The notes beneath the pieces are model-generated. The model was given only the letters and a program-made list of their open reading frames with translations. It was not told the origin of the DNA and did not search any database. A DNA stretch of 64,000 nucleotides from DASPKM01 sp963817075 (lineage in GTDB: Bacteria > Bacteroidota > Bacteroidia > Chitinophagales > Chitinophagaceae). This document shows, one piece after another, positions 8,304 to 17,571 of this stretch; positions within the stretch are counted from its first letter, which is position 1, and each line of letters opens with the position of its first letter. The stretch spans positions 62,001-126,000 of the forward strand of contig CAWFMT010000009.1 in the NCBI GenBank assembly GCA_963817075.1, in the 5' to 3' direction. The translations under genes and the position numbers were made by a program.

Positions 8304-9554
8304 ATGAAGTCGAGAGTTTCACTTGTTATTATTCTTATTGCCTTTGTATTTAAACTGCAAGCACAGAATAGTGATAATTTACCAAGACCTATAATAGTTG
8401 ACTATATAAATGCCTACAAGGAAATTGCAATTAGTGAGATGAAAAGAACCGGGGTTCCTGCAGCCATCAAGCTTGCACAGGGAATTCATGAAACTGAAGC
8501 CGGGACCAGTGAACTGGTAAGAAAGTCAAACAATCACTTTGGAATAAAATGCAAAAATACCTGGACTGGTGCCAGTGTATCACATGACGATGATGCCAGG
8601 GGAGAATGCTTTCGCAGCTATCCTTCCTCAGAGGCATCATACATGGACCATTCAAATTTTCTGAAAGGGAGTCCACGCTACGCATCCTTGTTTGAATTAG
8701 ACCCTACAGACTTTGAAGGTTGGGCATATGGATTGAGAAAGGCGGGATATGCTACCAATAACAAGTATGCAGTTATTTTGATCAGGATAATTAAAGAATA
8801 TCATCTGCAGGATTACAACCTAATAGCATTAGGAAAAATGAGAGCAGAGGATGAATGGCTTGCCAGCCTTGGTATTTCAACCAAGCCAATCGCGTCAGCT
8901 GATGTGGTAACTGCTCCTGCCGGAACAATCCCTGTCACTGAAAAGATAATTGAGAAAGTTACTGTTCAATATCCAATAGGAGAATTCAAACTGAATCAAA
9001 CAAGAGTTGTTTATGCAGCTCCTGGTGCATCCTTACTTGGCCTTGCTGAACAATTTGATATTCCATTGAAGCGACTGATTGAATTTAACGACTGGGCTCA
9101 AAAAGATGAGAACATCTTGCAAAGCGGACAACTTGTTTTTCTTCAAAGAAAAAGAAAGATGAGTCACAATGAATTTCATATTGTAACGGAAGGTGAAAGC
9201 TTAAATGATATTAGTCAGACTGAAGGATTGAGATTGGAAAGCTTGCTGGAATACAACCTGCTTTCTAAGGGAATGCAACCTGCGGTTGGTGAAATGTTGT
9301 ATTTGCAGTCAACCGCTTCTACCAGGCCAACACTTGCATCTTCAATTCGTCGCTCAGCTACCTCTTCATATCCACTCCAAAAGGTGGATGAGCAAAAGGA
9401 TATTAATTACACAACTCATGTTGTTCAAATGAAGGAAACTCTCTTTGCCATCTCCAAAAAATATAATGTACCGGTTGAAAAGCTGAAAGAATGGAATAAT
9501 TTAGTTACTTACGAACTGAAAAGCGGGCAGGAATTGATCATCTACAAAAACTGA
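8304..9554 (+). CDS. Secreted glucosaminidase with LysM domains (peptidoglycan hydrolase)
   Basis: A 416-residue exported cell-wall enzyme. A signal peptide (MKSRVSLVIILIAFVFKLQAQ) is followed by a GH73-type glucosaminidase domain at about residues 25-165, with GVPAAIKLAQGIHETEAGTS containing the probable catalytic glutamate and NNHFGIKCK the family motif. The C-terminal part has LysM-like segments at about 235-280, 288-335 and 370-415, the last being clearest (THVVQMKETLFAISKKYNVP). It should cut glycan strands of peptidoglycan in the periplasm during growth or division. It lies in one operon with an O-methyltransferase and hpt, which has no obvious functional logic. Confidence 0.88.
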   Translation: MKSRVSLVIILIAFVFKLQAQNSDNLPRPIIVDYINAYKEIAISEMKRTGVPAAIKLAQGIHETEAGTSELVRKSNNHFGIKCKNTWTGASVSHDDDARGECFRSYPSSEASYMDHSNFLKGSPRYASLFELDPTDFEGWAYGLRKAGYATNNKYAVILIRIIKEYHLQDYNLIALGKMRAEDEWLASLGISTKPIASADVVTAPAGTIPVTEKIIEKVTVQYPIGEFKLNQTRVVYAAPGASLLGLAEQFDIPLKRLIEFNDWAQKDENILQSGQLVFLQRKRKMSHNEFHIVTEGESLNDISQTEGLRLESLLEYNLLSKGMQPAVGEMLYLQSTASTRPTLASSIRRSATSSYPLQKVDEQKDINYTTHVVQMKETLFAISKKYNVPVEKLKEWNNLVTYELKSGQELIIYKN

Positions 9555-9557
9555 GGC

Positions 9558-10094
9558 ATGTCGCTGATAAAGGTTCACGACAAAAATTTTGAACCATACT
9601 TAACAACCTCCCAGGTACAGGACGCAATTCAAAATCTTGCGAATGAATTGAACAAGGATTATGCGGGAAAGCGTCCATTGTTCATCTCAATCTTAAATGG
9701 TTCTTTCATGTTTGCTTCTGATCTCTTCAAGAAACTGGAGATAGATGCGGAGATCTGTTTCATCAAACTTGCATCTTACAAAGGGACAAAGTCTTCAGGA
9801 CATGTAATAACTGCAATCGGGCTTGATATTGACCTAATTGATCGTCACGTTGTGATACTTGAAGATATTGTTGATACAGGTAAGACCTTGACTGAGTTTC
9901 TTCCACAATTAACCAATCAGCAGCCTGCCAGTTTGAAGATCTGTGCGCTTTTACATAAGCCCGAGGCAACAGTTTATCCAATAAAGATTGATTATCTCGG
10001 ATTTTCAATACCAAACAAATTTGTGGTTGGATATGGCCTGGATTATGATGGACTTGGAAGAAATATTCCTGAAATCTACAAGTTGGTTGAGTAG
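9558..10094 (+). CDS. hpt: Hypoxanthine phosphoribosyltransferase
   Basis: A 178-residue cytosolic purine salvage enzyme that makes IMP (and probably GMP) from the free base and PRPP. The PRPP-binding loop is VVILEDIVDTGKTL (about residues 96-109), the classical HPRT signature. ISILNGSFMFASDL near residue 36 and SYKGTKSSGHV near residue 73 are the flanking conserved loops. Length and motif order fit bacterial HPRT. The start ATG at 9558 is three bases after the stop of the glucosaminidase, so translation is probably coupled. Expression should depend on the promoter at 7647. Confidence 0.93.
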   Translation: MSLIKVHDKNFEPYLTTSQVQDAIQNLANELNKDYAGKRPLFISILNGSFMFASDLFKKLEIDAEICFIKLASYKGTKSSGHVITAIGLDIDLIDRHVVILEDIVDTGKTLTEFLPQLTNQQPASLKICALLHKPEATVYPIKIDYLGFSIPNKFVVGYGLDYDGLGRNIPEIYKLVE

Positions 10095-10227
10095 CCGGGA
10101 ATTTCTAAATGATCCATAAAACTTAGCTCCTTCCTTGAACATCAGTGAATAATGCTGTAATTTTCCTAAAACTTACTGGACGGCTCTACCTGAACCTAAC
10201 GGCTGTGTATACCAGAGCGTAGTAATA

Positions 10228-12027
10228 ATGGGGGTTTGTATCCCGTTAGAGTCACAAATAATAAATCGGTTGAAAGCTGGCCTTGCCATAATTCTGATTT
10301 TTAACTGCTTATCATCTACCGCTCAATATTACCTGAGAGGTGAAGTGAAGGATGATCGAAATTCCCCGCTCTCTAATGTTAAGATACTTGTCCATTCTAA
10401 CGGTTATGTATACTTCTCCGGCAATTCAGGCGGTTTTGGAATAATTCTGTCTCAGATCCAGGATTCTGTGACTTTCAACCTGGAAGGATATCAGCCATAT
10501 TCATTGAAGATCGATGCAAGAGATTATCAAACTGTGGTTCTCAAGCCGCTCTATGCATCTTCAAATCTGCAAAAAAACAGACTCCTCTCTTTTACGAAAA
10601 ACCTGAAGCTTGAAGAATGGCATGGCTGGAGTGTTGGAGGCGAAACCTATAGCTCACTATTGGAAAATGAATTCATTCCTGCCAGGAAATTTCCTGAAAC
10701 TGGCTTCGCGATGAATATTGATAAAGCTTCTTACAGTAATGTTCGCAGGTTCCTGAAAATGCAATCATCTGTTCCTCCAGATGCTGTAAGAATAGAAGAG
10801 ATGCTTAACTATTTCAATTTCGGATATACGGCCCCGGCAAAGGATAGTGTTTTTCACCTGGAATCAATGTTATCTGAATGTCCATGGAATCCGGAACATC
10901 AATTATTGTATTTGCAGGTGTGCGCAAAGAAAGTGGACCTCGATAAAGTTCCGCCAAGTAATCTTGTATTTCTGATTGATGTATCAGGGTCAATGGATAT
11001 GCCGAACCGCTTGCCTCTATTGAAATCCGCATTCAAACTCCTGGTCAATAATCTAAGAGATAAGGATACAGTTTCCATCGTTGTATATGGAAGTAGCGTG
11101 GGAGTATGGTTGATCCCAACTTCAGGAAAGGAAAAAAATAAAATACTGAAAGCTATCGAAGACCTGACTCCAGGTGGTTCTACTGCGGGAGAATCGGGTA
11201 TCAGGGCAGCATATCGCGTTGCGAAAAGTCAGTTTATCAAGGGAGGAAATAATCGTGTTATTCTGGCAACAGATGGAGATTTCAATGTGGGACAATCTTC
11301 AGAAGAAGAACTGGAAAATCTTATCGCACAACATCAGCAATGGGGAATTTATCTGACTTGCTTAGGTGTTGGAATGGGAAATTACAAGGATTCAAAACTG
11401 GAGGTGCTTGCAAAAAAAGGCAATGGCAATTTTGCATATTTAGATGAAGAAAAGGAAGCCGAAAAAGTACTGGTCAAAGAATTCACGCAAACACTTTTCA
11501 CAGTTGCAGATGATGCCTCTCTTGAGATCAAACTTAATCCAGACCTCGTAAAAGAATATCGACTTATTGGCTTCGATAATAAATTGAAAGCACTTGCTGA
11601 TTCTGTGAGCGAGTTGCAGGGAGGAGATATCGGTTCAGGACATTCGCTGATGGTCCTGATCGAAATTGAACCCTATGCAGCTATCGGTGATAATTTCACT
11701 TTCTCAAATAAGCTGGCGACTGTGCAGGTAAAATATCATTTGCCAGATGAGACAATTGCTAGAACTACCAACTATACCTGCAAATATGAACCGATGGAAT
11801 TCAAAGACCTTCCATCCTGCCACAGGTTTGCAACTTCAGTTGTAATGTTCGGGGGAATGTTGAAAGGTTCGAAGCATTTTAAGAATATTAGCTGGAACGA
11901 TGTGATCGTACTTGCAAGCCAGAACTTCAATCCAACAGATGCAGTGCAAAAGGAAATGGTGGATTTGGCAGAAAAAGCTAAGAGGATATATGCTAAGGAG
12001 AAGAAGAAGAAGAAAACCGATGGATGA
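10228..12027 (+). CDS. Exported VWA-domain protein (YfbK-like)
   Basis: A 599-residue protein with a probable signal peptide or membrane anchor ending in FNCLSSTAQ. A carboxypeptidase-like regulatory domain (about 36-110, LRGEVKDDRNSPLSNVKI) is followed by the conserved YfbK N-terminal module (about 145-215, IDKASYSNVRRFL). The von Willebrand type A domain (about 245-420) has an intact MIDAS motif DVSGSMD near residue 251. The C-terminal 170 residues fit the YfbK C-terminal domain (DUF3520). Such proteins bind partners through a metal ion at the cell surface or in the periplasm, but no function is established. It ends in a lysine run. A start further in (TTG near 10270) would leave a more usual signal peptide, so the N-terminus is uncertain. 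Confidence 0.88.
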   Translation: MGVCIPLESQIINRLKAGLAIILIFNCLSSTAQYYLRGEVKDDRNSPLSNVKILVHSNGYVYFSGNSGGFGIILSQIQDSVTFNLEGYQPYSLKIDARDYQTVVLKPLYASSNLQKNRLLSFTKNLKLEEWHGWSVGGETYSSLLENEFIPARKFPETGFAMNIDKASYSNVRRFLKMQSSVPPDAVRIEEMLNYFNFGYTAPAKDSVFHLESMLSECPWNPEHQLLYLQVCAKKVDLDKVPPSNLVFLIDVSGSMDMPNRLPLLKSAFKLLVNNLRDKDTVSIVVYGSSVGVWLIPTSGKEKNKILKAIEDLTPGGSTAGESGIRAAYRVAKSQFIKGGNNRVILATDGDFNVGQSSEEELENLIAQHQQWGIYLTCLGVGMGNYKDSKLEVLAKKGNGNFAYLDEEKEAEKVLVKEFTQTLFTVADDASLEIKLNPDLVKEYRLIGFDNKLKALADSVSELQGGDIGSGHSLMVLIEIEPYAAIGDNFTFSNKLATVQVKYHLPDETIARTTNYTCKYEPMEFKDLPSCHRFATSVVMFGGMLKGSKHFKNISWNDVIVLASQNFNPTDAVQKEMVDLAEKAKRIYAKEKKKKKTDG

Positions 12028-12083
12028 AGTGAGAGCCGGAGAGCGGAAGAATGGGAGAAGTTAAAGAAGGTAATAATTCCCGT

Positions 12084-12206
12084 AACTCACGATTCACGAC
12101 AGAGTTTTTCACGCCAAGGCGCAAATTTAATCAAGACGCAAAGATGTAAGACTTTGCGTTCTTTGCCTTCTTTGCGCCTTTGCGAGAAATTCTTATGTTA
12201 CCATTC
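12084..12206. repeat. ACGCAAAG dyad repeat with CACGATTCACGA words
   Basis: CTCACGATTCACGA (12086-12099) precedes a long imperfect dyad at about 12107-12192. GGCGCAAA and GACGCAAAG on the left arm face CTTTGCGTT, TTTGCGCC and CTTTGCGAG on the right. A closely similar arrangement occurs at 29336-29417. It lies between the convergent VWA and dnaJ genes, where it may act as a bidirectional transcript-end structure. No T-run terminator was found here. Confidence 0.6.
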
Positions 12207-12307
12207 ACGATTTGGAGTTAAAATGGATCGAGTTATCAAATTTCCTTACGCTTCAATGAGGAATATATGGGAAGGTTATTCTTAACTTCTCTAACTTCTG
12301 ACTACTT

Positions 12308-13471
12308 CTACCCGAACATCTCCTTCACCTTATCAAAGAAGCTGCGTTCATTCTTATCAGGATTGGGTTTGAAGTTTGGCGATGAACTAAGTTTTTCGAG
12401 CACCGCTTTTTCCTCCTGACTTACATTTTGAGGAGTCCAAACATTCACATGTATTAACTGGTCGCCTTTCTCATAACTATTGATACCAGGAAATCCTTTT
12501 CCTTTCAAACGAAAGATCTTTCCACTTTGAGTCCCAGCCGGGATCTTGATTTTCGCTCTCCCATCAATTGTTGGAACTTCCAGTTGCATACCGAAAACTG
12601 CATCGGTAAATGAAATGTGTAATTCGAATGCAACATTAAGTCCCTCTCTAACTAATTCTGCATGTGCTTCTTCTTCAATCAATACTATTAGATCTCCAGG
12701 TGAACCACCTCTTTCTCCGGAATTACCTCTTCCAGCAAGGCTCAATTGCATGCCTTCCTGAACTCCTGCCGGAATATCAATCGAAATTGTTTCTTCACTG
12801 AATACTCTTCCTTCACCCTTGCATGCGGTACATTTAACTGTTACTACACTTCCTTCGCCATTACATGTTGGACAGGTTGTGACCGTTTGCATCTGTCCAA
12901 GGAACGTGTTAGTAACCTTTCTCACCTGTCCGCTTCCTCCACAGCTATTGCATGATTGTATATTGCTTTTATCCTTCGCTCCACTTCCCTGGCAGGTACT
13001 ACAGGGAATATATTTTTTTACTTTAATGCTTTTCGTAACTCCCTTAGCAATTTCTTCGAAATTCAATTTCAGTTTGATTCGAAGATTACTTCCTCTAATA
13101 CCTCTGCTTCTCTGTCCACCTCGACTTCTTCCTGCTCCTCCACCAAAGAAACTTCCGAATATATCCTCACCAAAAATATCTCCGAACTGGCTGAAGATAT
13201 CTTCCATATTCATTCCGCCACCACCTCCAAATCCTCTGCCGTTTCCACTCACACCTGCATGTCCAAAGCGATCGTATTGAGCCCTCTTATCTGCATCGGA
13301 TAAAATTTCATAAGCCTCTGCAGCTTCCTTAAATTTTTCTTCGGCTGATTTGTCGCCTGGGTTGCGATCGGGGTGGAATTGCATAGCAACTTTTCTATAC
13401 GCCTTCTTCACCTCATCTTGTGATGCAGTTTTAACAACACCTAAAATTTCGTAATAATCTCTCTTGGACAT
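12308..13471 (-). CDS. dnaJ: Chaperone DnaJ (Hsp40)
   Basis: A 387-residue co-chaperone that stimulates DnaK ATPase activity and delivers unfolded proteins. The J domain occupies residues 1-70 with HPD in QFHPDRNPGD. It is followed by a glycine/phenylalanine-rich linker (about 75-125), then four CxxCxGxG zinc repeats (about 150-225: CSTCQGSG, CNSCGGSG, CPTCNGEG, CTACKGEG) and the C-terminal substrate-binding domains. All key residues are present. It lies 38 bases downstream of grpE on the same strand, and the two form the grpE-dnaJ operon. dnaK is not in this window. Confidence 0.97.
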   Translation of the reverse strand: MSKRDYYEILGVVKTASQDEVKKAYRKVAMQFHPDRNPGDKSAEEKFKEAAEAYEILSDADKRAQYDRFGHAGVSGNGRGFGGGGGMNMEDIFSQFGDIFGEDIFGSFFGGGAGRSRGGQRSRGIRGSNLRIKLKLNFEEIAKGVTKSIKVKKYIPCSTCQGSGAKDKSNIQSCNSCGGSGQVRKVTNTFLGQMQTVTTCPTCNGEGSVVTVKCTACKGEGRVFSEETISIDIPAGVQEGMQLSLAGRGNSGERGGSPGDLIVLIEEEAHAELVREGLNVAFELHISFTDAVFGMQLEVPTIDGRAKIKIPAGTQSGKIFRLKGKGFPGINSYEKGDQLIHVNVWTPQNVSQEEKAVLEKLSSSPNFKPNPDKNERSFFDKVKEMFG

Positions 13472-13509
13472 AATAATTAGTACTTGCTTTCCTATCGGAC
13501 TTAATCAAT

Positions 13510-14094
13510 CTATTTACCAACCACCACCTTTGCGTGCCTGATGATCTTATCATTGAGATAATAACCTTTCTGAACTTCATCCACCACCTTTCCTTTGAGC
13601 TTCTCACCGGCAGGAATTTCGGTAACTGCTTCGTGCAATTCAGGATCAAAATCTTTCCCTATGCTTTCCATCGCTCGTAAACCTTTACCAAGTAAAGTGT
13701 TTCTAAATTTGTTAAGGACCAGGGATACACCTTGCTTTATTTGGGCAAGATCGTCAGTAGTTTCCATTTGTTGCTGCGCTCTCTCAGAATCGTCAAGAAC
13801 ATCAAGTAATGAGGTGATCACTTCTTTACCTGCTGTTTGTATCAACTCCATTTTTTCTTTGGCATTTCTTTTCCTGTAATTGTCAAATTCTGCAACAAGC
13901 CTGAGGTATTTTTCTTTGATCTCGGTCAATTCATTTCTCAACTTTTCTGTCTCATTTATCAGCCCGCCTTCTTTGGGTTCTACTTGGTCACCCTCCTGGT
14001 CAAGGTTCATTTCGTCTGGCTGTTCGGCAGTTTCTGGATTTATTCCTTCATTTTTCATAAAAAACTTCTTCTTAATTGATGACAAAACAGACAT
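13510..14094 (-). CDS. grpE: Nucleotide exchange factor GrpE
   Basis: A 194-residue protein that releases ADP from DnaK and works with DnaJ. An acidic, low-complexity N-terminal 45 residues precedes the long coiled-coil helix (about 48-100, KLRNELTEIKEKYLRLVAEF). The C-terminal beta domain is recognisable by FDPELHEAVTEIPA and the final GYYLNDKIIRHAKVVVGK. The ATG at 14094 directly abuts a perfect hairpin (14095-14111). An alternative ATG at 14058 (MKNEGINPE) would drop 12 residues, and the conserved core does not decide between them. A TAnnTTTG element on this strand at 14184-14191 is the likely promoter. Confidence 0.95.
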   Translation of the reverse strand: MSVLSSIKKKFFMKNEGINPETAEQPDEMNLDQEGDQVEPKEGGLINETEKLRNELTEIKEKYLRLVAEFDNYRKRNAKEKMELIQTAGKEVITSLLDVLDDSERAQQQMETTDDLAQIKQGVSLVLNKFRNTLLGKGLRAMESIGKDFDPELHEAVTEIPAGEKLKGKVVDEVQKGYYLNDKIIRHAKVVVGK

Positions 14095-14111
14095 ATCCTA
14101 CAACATAGGAT
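14095..14111 (-). promoter_or_regulatory. Perfect hairpin touching the grpE start codon
   Basis: In grpE sense, ATCCTA (14111-14106), loop TGTTG and TAGGAT (14100-14095) form a perfect 6-bp inverted repeat whose last base directly precedes ATG 14094. It is not a CIRCE element. In mRNA it could hide the start region at low temperature, and as DNA it could be an operator. If translation really starts at 14058, it would simply lie in the leader. Confidence 0.45.
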
Positions 14112-14183
14112 GAAATTCTGGTTCTGTAGGCAACTGTTCAACAATTCTGCCAAGGAATTGCCATAGGTCAAATTGTCTGAATG

Positions 14184-14191
14184 CAAAAGTA
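14184..14191 (-). promoter_or_regulatory. Bacteroidota -7 element for grpE-dnaJ
   Basis: TACTTTTG (read on the minus strand) is an exact TAnnTTTG. It predicts a transcript start near 14177 and a leader of about 80 bases in front of ATG 14094. No TTG at the usual -33 distance was recognised. Confidence 0.5.
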
Positions 14192-14322
14192 TCCAAAATG
14201 TGTAAAAAGTACATAATGGATAAACCACAGAAAATCAAATTTTTTTTGAGCAACATTTAATTAATTGTTAAATTGGAAGCTGTATTTTCAACACCATTTT
14301 CTAACGAACCAAACAACAAACT

Positions 14323-17300
14323 ATGCTCGCTAAACTAACTGCATGCCGTTGGTGGCTCATCGGCGTTCTACTCCTGCATGTTTCCGTTGGCTATGCTCAA
14401 GAAAAAACAGTTACTGGTACTGTCACAAGCGGTACAAAGAACGATCCTGTTTTTGGAGCAACTGTAGCCGTAAAGGGAACTACCAGGGCAACCACTACAA
14501 ATGATCAAGGAAAATTTACAATTGCTGTTCCTAACAACAACAGTGTTTTGCTGATCACTTTTGTAGGGTACAATTCAGTAGAAATTTCCGTCGCCGACAA
14601 AACAACGCTCGACATTAATTTATCAGAAAATTCCGGATCACTTACAGATGTGGTTGTCACAGGATACACTGCTCAAAGGAAAAAGGACATCATTGGTGCA
14701 GTATCCGTGGTAAACACAAAGGATTTACAACAAACACCTTCCGCCAATCTTGGTGCACAATTACAAGGCAGAGCTGCGGGTGTAGTTGTGAGTAGTGCTG
14801 GTGAACCAGGCCAGGTAGCTGTGGTTCGTATCCGCGGATTTGCTTCCGCTGGTAATAACGATCCACTTTATGTTATTGACGGAGTACCTACAGATGATCC
14901 TTCGAAGATCAATCCAAACGATGTTGAATCAATCCAGATTCTGAAAGATGCAACTTCTGCATCCATCTATGGATCGAGAGCTTCAAATGGAGTTGTGATT
15001 ATTACCACCAAACAAGGTAAGATCGGTAGGACTACATTAAGCTATGATTCATATATCGGCCAGCAGATAATCACTGAAAATATGATGCCTGATCTGCTGA
15101 ATACCAGTCAGTATGTGGAATACTTGAAAAGGACAAACGATGCAGCCTATTCTCATCGCGTATTCGGACCACAAACTGCTTTCGTTATTCCTGAATTTAT
15201 TATTAATAGTCCGGGTTATAAAGGACCTGCATCAGCGTCTGACCCGCGCACTAATCCTGCTTTATATTCAATTGAGTCTGCAAATTTTCATCAAATTCTG
15301 AGAACAAGTTCTGGAACCAATTGGTTTAAAGAAGTTGTACAGGATGCGCGACTTATGAATCATCAAATAACTGCAACCGGTGGAAATGATAAATCAGTTT
15401 TCTCTCTTGGTTTGAATTATTTTGACCAAGCAGGAACATTTAAGTATACAAATTACAGGCGATACAGTGTACGTGCCAACTCTAGTTTCAGACCAAAAGA
15501 GTGGCTACGCCTTGGAGAAAATCTTCAGCTCAGTAATGAAGAAAGACAAGGTGGAAGGAACAGAGGAGAAGGCGATGCCTGGGCTAGTGCCTTCAGAATG
15601 GTGCCTTATATCCCAGTTTACGATATCATGGGAGGCTGGGGAGGTAATGGTGTAGGAGAATCTGGAAACGGTAACAACCCTGTAGCCGGACTTTTCAGAG
15701 GGAAAGATAACACAAACAGGTTTCATAGGTTATTCGGTAATGTTTATGCCGAAGCTACTTTTACTGACTACCTGGTCGCACGTACTTCCTTCGGTATTGA
15801 TTATGGCAACCAGTTCGAAAGAATTATCAATAAGAAAACATACGAGCGTTCAGAAAACCAGGCCAATACACAATTGACTGAACAGGGATGGTATTATCTC
15901 ACCTGGACCTGGACTAATACACTTACTTTCCAAAAGGTCTTCGCTGATGACCATGATGTGAAACTTCTTGTAGGAACAGAAGCAATTAAAGGTAACTCAA
16001 GAGGTGTTTCTGCTTTTGGACAGAATTTTGATTTTGAAACACCAGATTTCGTTTCACTAAATACTGCGGTTGCAAATAGTCTTGGAGACAGAGGAGTGAG
16101 CAATTATAATATTGGTCGCAGTTCATTATTCTCCCTTTTTGGAAGAGCTGATTATGCTTTCAAAGGAAAATATCTAATTACCGGGACATACAGACGCGAT
16201 GGAAACTCACGTTTCGGACCCAATGTTAGGTATGCAAATTTCCCTGCAGTTGGTGTAGCATGGCGCATATCTGATGAAGCCTTTGCGAGCAAACTGAATT
16301 GGCTTACAGACTTGAAATTGAGAGCTGGTTGGGGACAAATGGGTAGCCAGTCAAATGTTCCTCCTAATAACCAGTACTCAACATTTATTTCAACTGCTGC
16401 CAGAACCAATTATGACATCAATGGAAATAATACTTCTGCAACTCAGGGTTATAGAGCAGGAGTTGAAGGTAACGTAGATACAAAGTGGGAAACTACAGAA
16501 ACAATCAATGTTGGATTGGATGGATCAATCACACCAGCTAGATTGAATTTCTCACTCGATGTTTATCGGAAGGATACAAGAGATTTACTTGTTCCACAAT
16601 TGAGAAATGGGCTTGAGCCACTTATTGGTAAGCCACTTGTTAACCTTGGAACAATGCGTAATACAGGGTTTGACCTTTCACTGGGAACAGCCGGAAAGGT
16701 TAGTGGAGCTCTTAATTATGATGTAACACTTACATTCTCTCATTATAAGAATGAAATGACCAAGCTCAATGTTGAGGGAACTCCCCGTAACGTGGGTTTG
16801 GAGCGTCTTAGCAATGCCTTGAGAACTGAAACCGGGCACCCAATTTCATCCTTCCACGGTTTTGTCATTGACGGCTTCTTTAACTCAGCAGGAGATATCG
16901 CAAAAGGTCCACTGATGAGCGGAAATCCTGGTGTAATTGGTAGCTGGAAATACAAGGACATGAATGGGGATAATAATATCACTGATGCTGACCGCGTTTA
17001 CCTGGGTAGTCCACATCCTGATTTCCAAATGGGGTTGAACTTGGGACTAGATTATAAGGCTTTTGATTTCACAGCCTTCCTCTTCTGGAATCAAGGCAAT
17101 GAGATTTACAACTATGCCAAATACTACACAGACCTTCGCGTGTTCGTAGGGGGTGTTAGCCAAACAGTTCTCAATGATAGTTGGACTCCAACAAATACAA
17201 ATGCAAAATTACCAGCCTTAGGCGCAGGAGCAGCTAATGGATTTACTTCATTCACAACCACTACTTCTAATTCTTATTATGTTGAAGATGGTTCTTATCT

Positions 17301-17550
17301 GCGTGCTAAGACCGTTCAATTGGGTTATACTTTACCACAGAGTGTATTGAATAAACTAAAGTTGGAAAGAATACGTATTTATGTTCAGGCACAGAACCTG
17401 TTTACCATTACTAAGTATTCAGGACCTGATCCAGACCTAAGTATTCTTTCTCGCGATCCAGGTGGTTTGAGAGATCTATACATAGGTGTAGACCTTAGTG
17501 GTTTCCCTAATCCGAAACAGTATCTGTTCGGTTTAAGTGTAACATTTTAG
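14323..17550 (+). CDS. SusC/RagA-family TonB-linked outer-membrane transporter
   Basis: A 1075-residue TonB-dependent transporter of the SusC type, forming the barrel through which SusD-captured glycans or peptides enter the periplasm. A signal peptide ends at VGYAQ (about residue 26). A carboxypeptidase-like domain (about 28-110) and the plug (about 110-235) follow. The plug contains the SusC signature LYVIDGVPTDDPSKINPNDV and the stretch ending YGSRASNGVVIITTKQGK. The rest is the 22-strand barrel, ending in the aromatic YLFGLSVTF. It has no N-terminal signalling extension, and no anti-sigma gene lies nearby, so it is probably not controlled by trans-envelope signalling. susD follows after 21 bases. 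The ligand is not predictable, and no glycoside hydrolase is adjacent. Confidence 0.95.
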   Translation: MLAKLTACRWWLIGVLLLHVSVGYAQEKTVTGTVTSGTKNDPVFGATVAVKGTTRATTTNDQGKFTIAVPNNNSVLLITFVGYNSVEISVADKTTLDINLSENSGSLTDVVVTGYTAQRKKDIIGAVSVVNTKDLQQTPSANLGAQLQGRAAGVVVSSAGEPGQVAVVRIRGFASAGNNDPLYVIDGVPTDDPSKINPNDVESIQILKDATSASIYGSRASNGVVIITTKQGKIGRTTLSYDSYIGQQIITENMMPDLLNTSQYVEYLKRTNDAAYSHRVFGPQTAFVIPEFIINSPGYKGPASASDPRTNPALYSIESANFHQILRTSSGTNWFKEVVQDARLMNHQITATGGNDKSVFSLGLNYFDQAGTFKYTNYRRYSVRANSSFRPKEWLRLGENLQLSNEERQGGRNRGEGDAWASAFRMVPYIPVYDIMGGWGGNGVGESGNGNNPVAGLFRGKDNTNRFHRLFGNVYAEATFTDYLVARTSFGIDYGNQFERIINKKTYERSENQANTQLTEQGWYYLTWTWTNTLTFQKVFADDHDVKLLVGTEAIKGNSRGVSAFGQNFDFETPDFVSLNTAVANSLGDRGVSNYNIGRSSLFSLFGRADYAFKGKYLITGTYRRDGNSRFGPNVRYANFPAVGVAWRISDEAFASKLNWLTDLKLRAGWGQMGSQSNVPPNNQYSTFISTAARTNYDINGNNTSATQGYRAGVEGNVDTKWETTETINVGLDGSITPARLNFSLDVYRKDTRDLLVPQLRNGLEPLIGKPLVNLGTMRNTGFDLSLGTAGKVSGALNYDVTLTFSHYKNEMTKLNVEGTPRNVGLERLSNALRTETGHPISSFHGFVIDGFFNSAGDIAKGPLMSGNPGVIGSWKYKDMNGDNNITDADRVYLGSPHPDFQMGLNLGLDYKAFDFTAFLFWNQGNEIYNYAKYYTDLRVFVGGVSQTVLNDSWTPTNTNAKLPALGAGAANGFTSFTTTTSNSYYVEDGSYLRAKTVQLGYTLPQSVLNKLKLERIRIYVQAQNLFTITKYSGPDPDLSILSRDPGGLRDLYIGVDLSGFPNPKQYLFGLSVTF

Positions 17551-17571
17551 ATCATTCAAAAAATCATTATA

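Noticed and set aside
12746..13303. Overlapping plus-strand frames opposite dnaJ
   Set aside because: The minus strand encodes the complete zinc and Gly-rich regions of DnaJ; these frames are shadows.
14095..14322. CIRCE/HrcA operator searched for upstream of grpE
   Set aside because: No TTAGCACTC-N9-GAGTGCTAA-like dyad is present; only an unrelated short hairpin was found.
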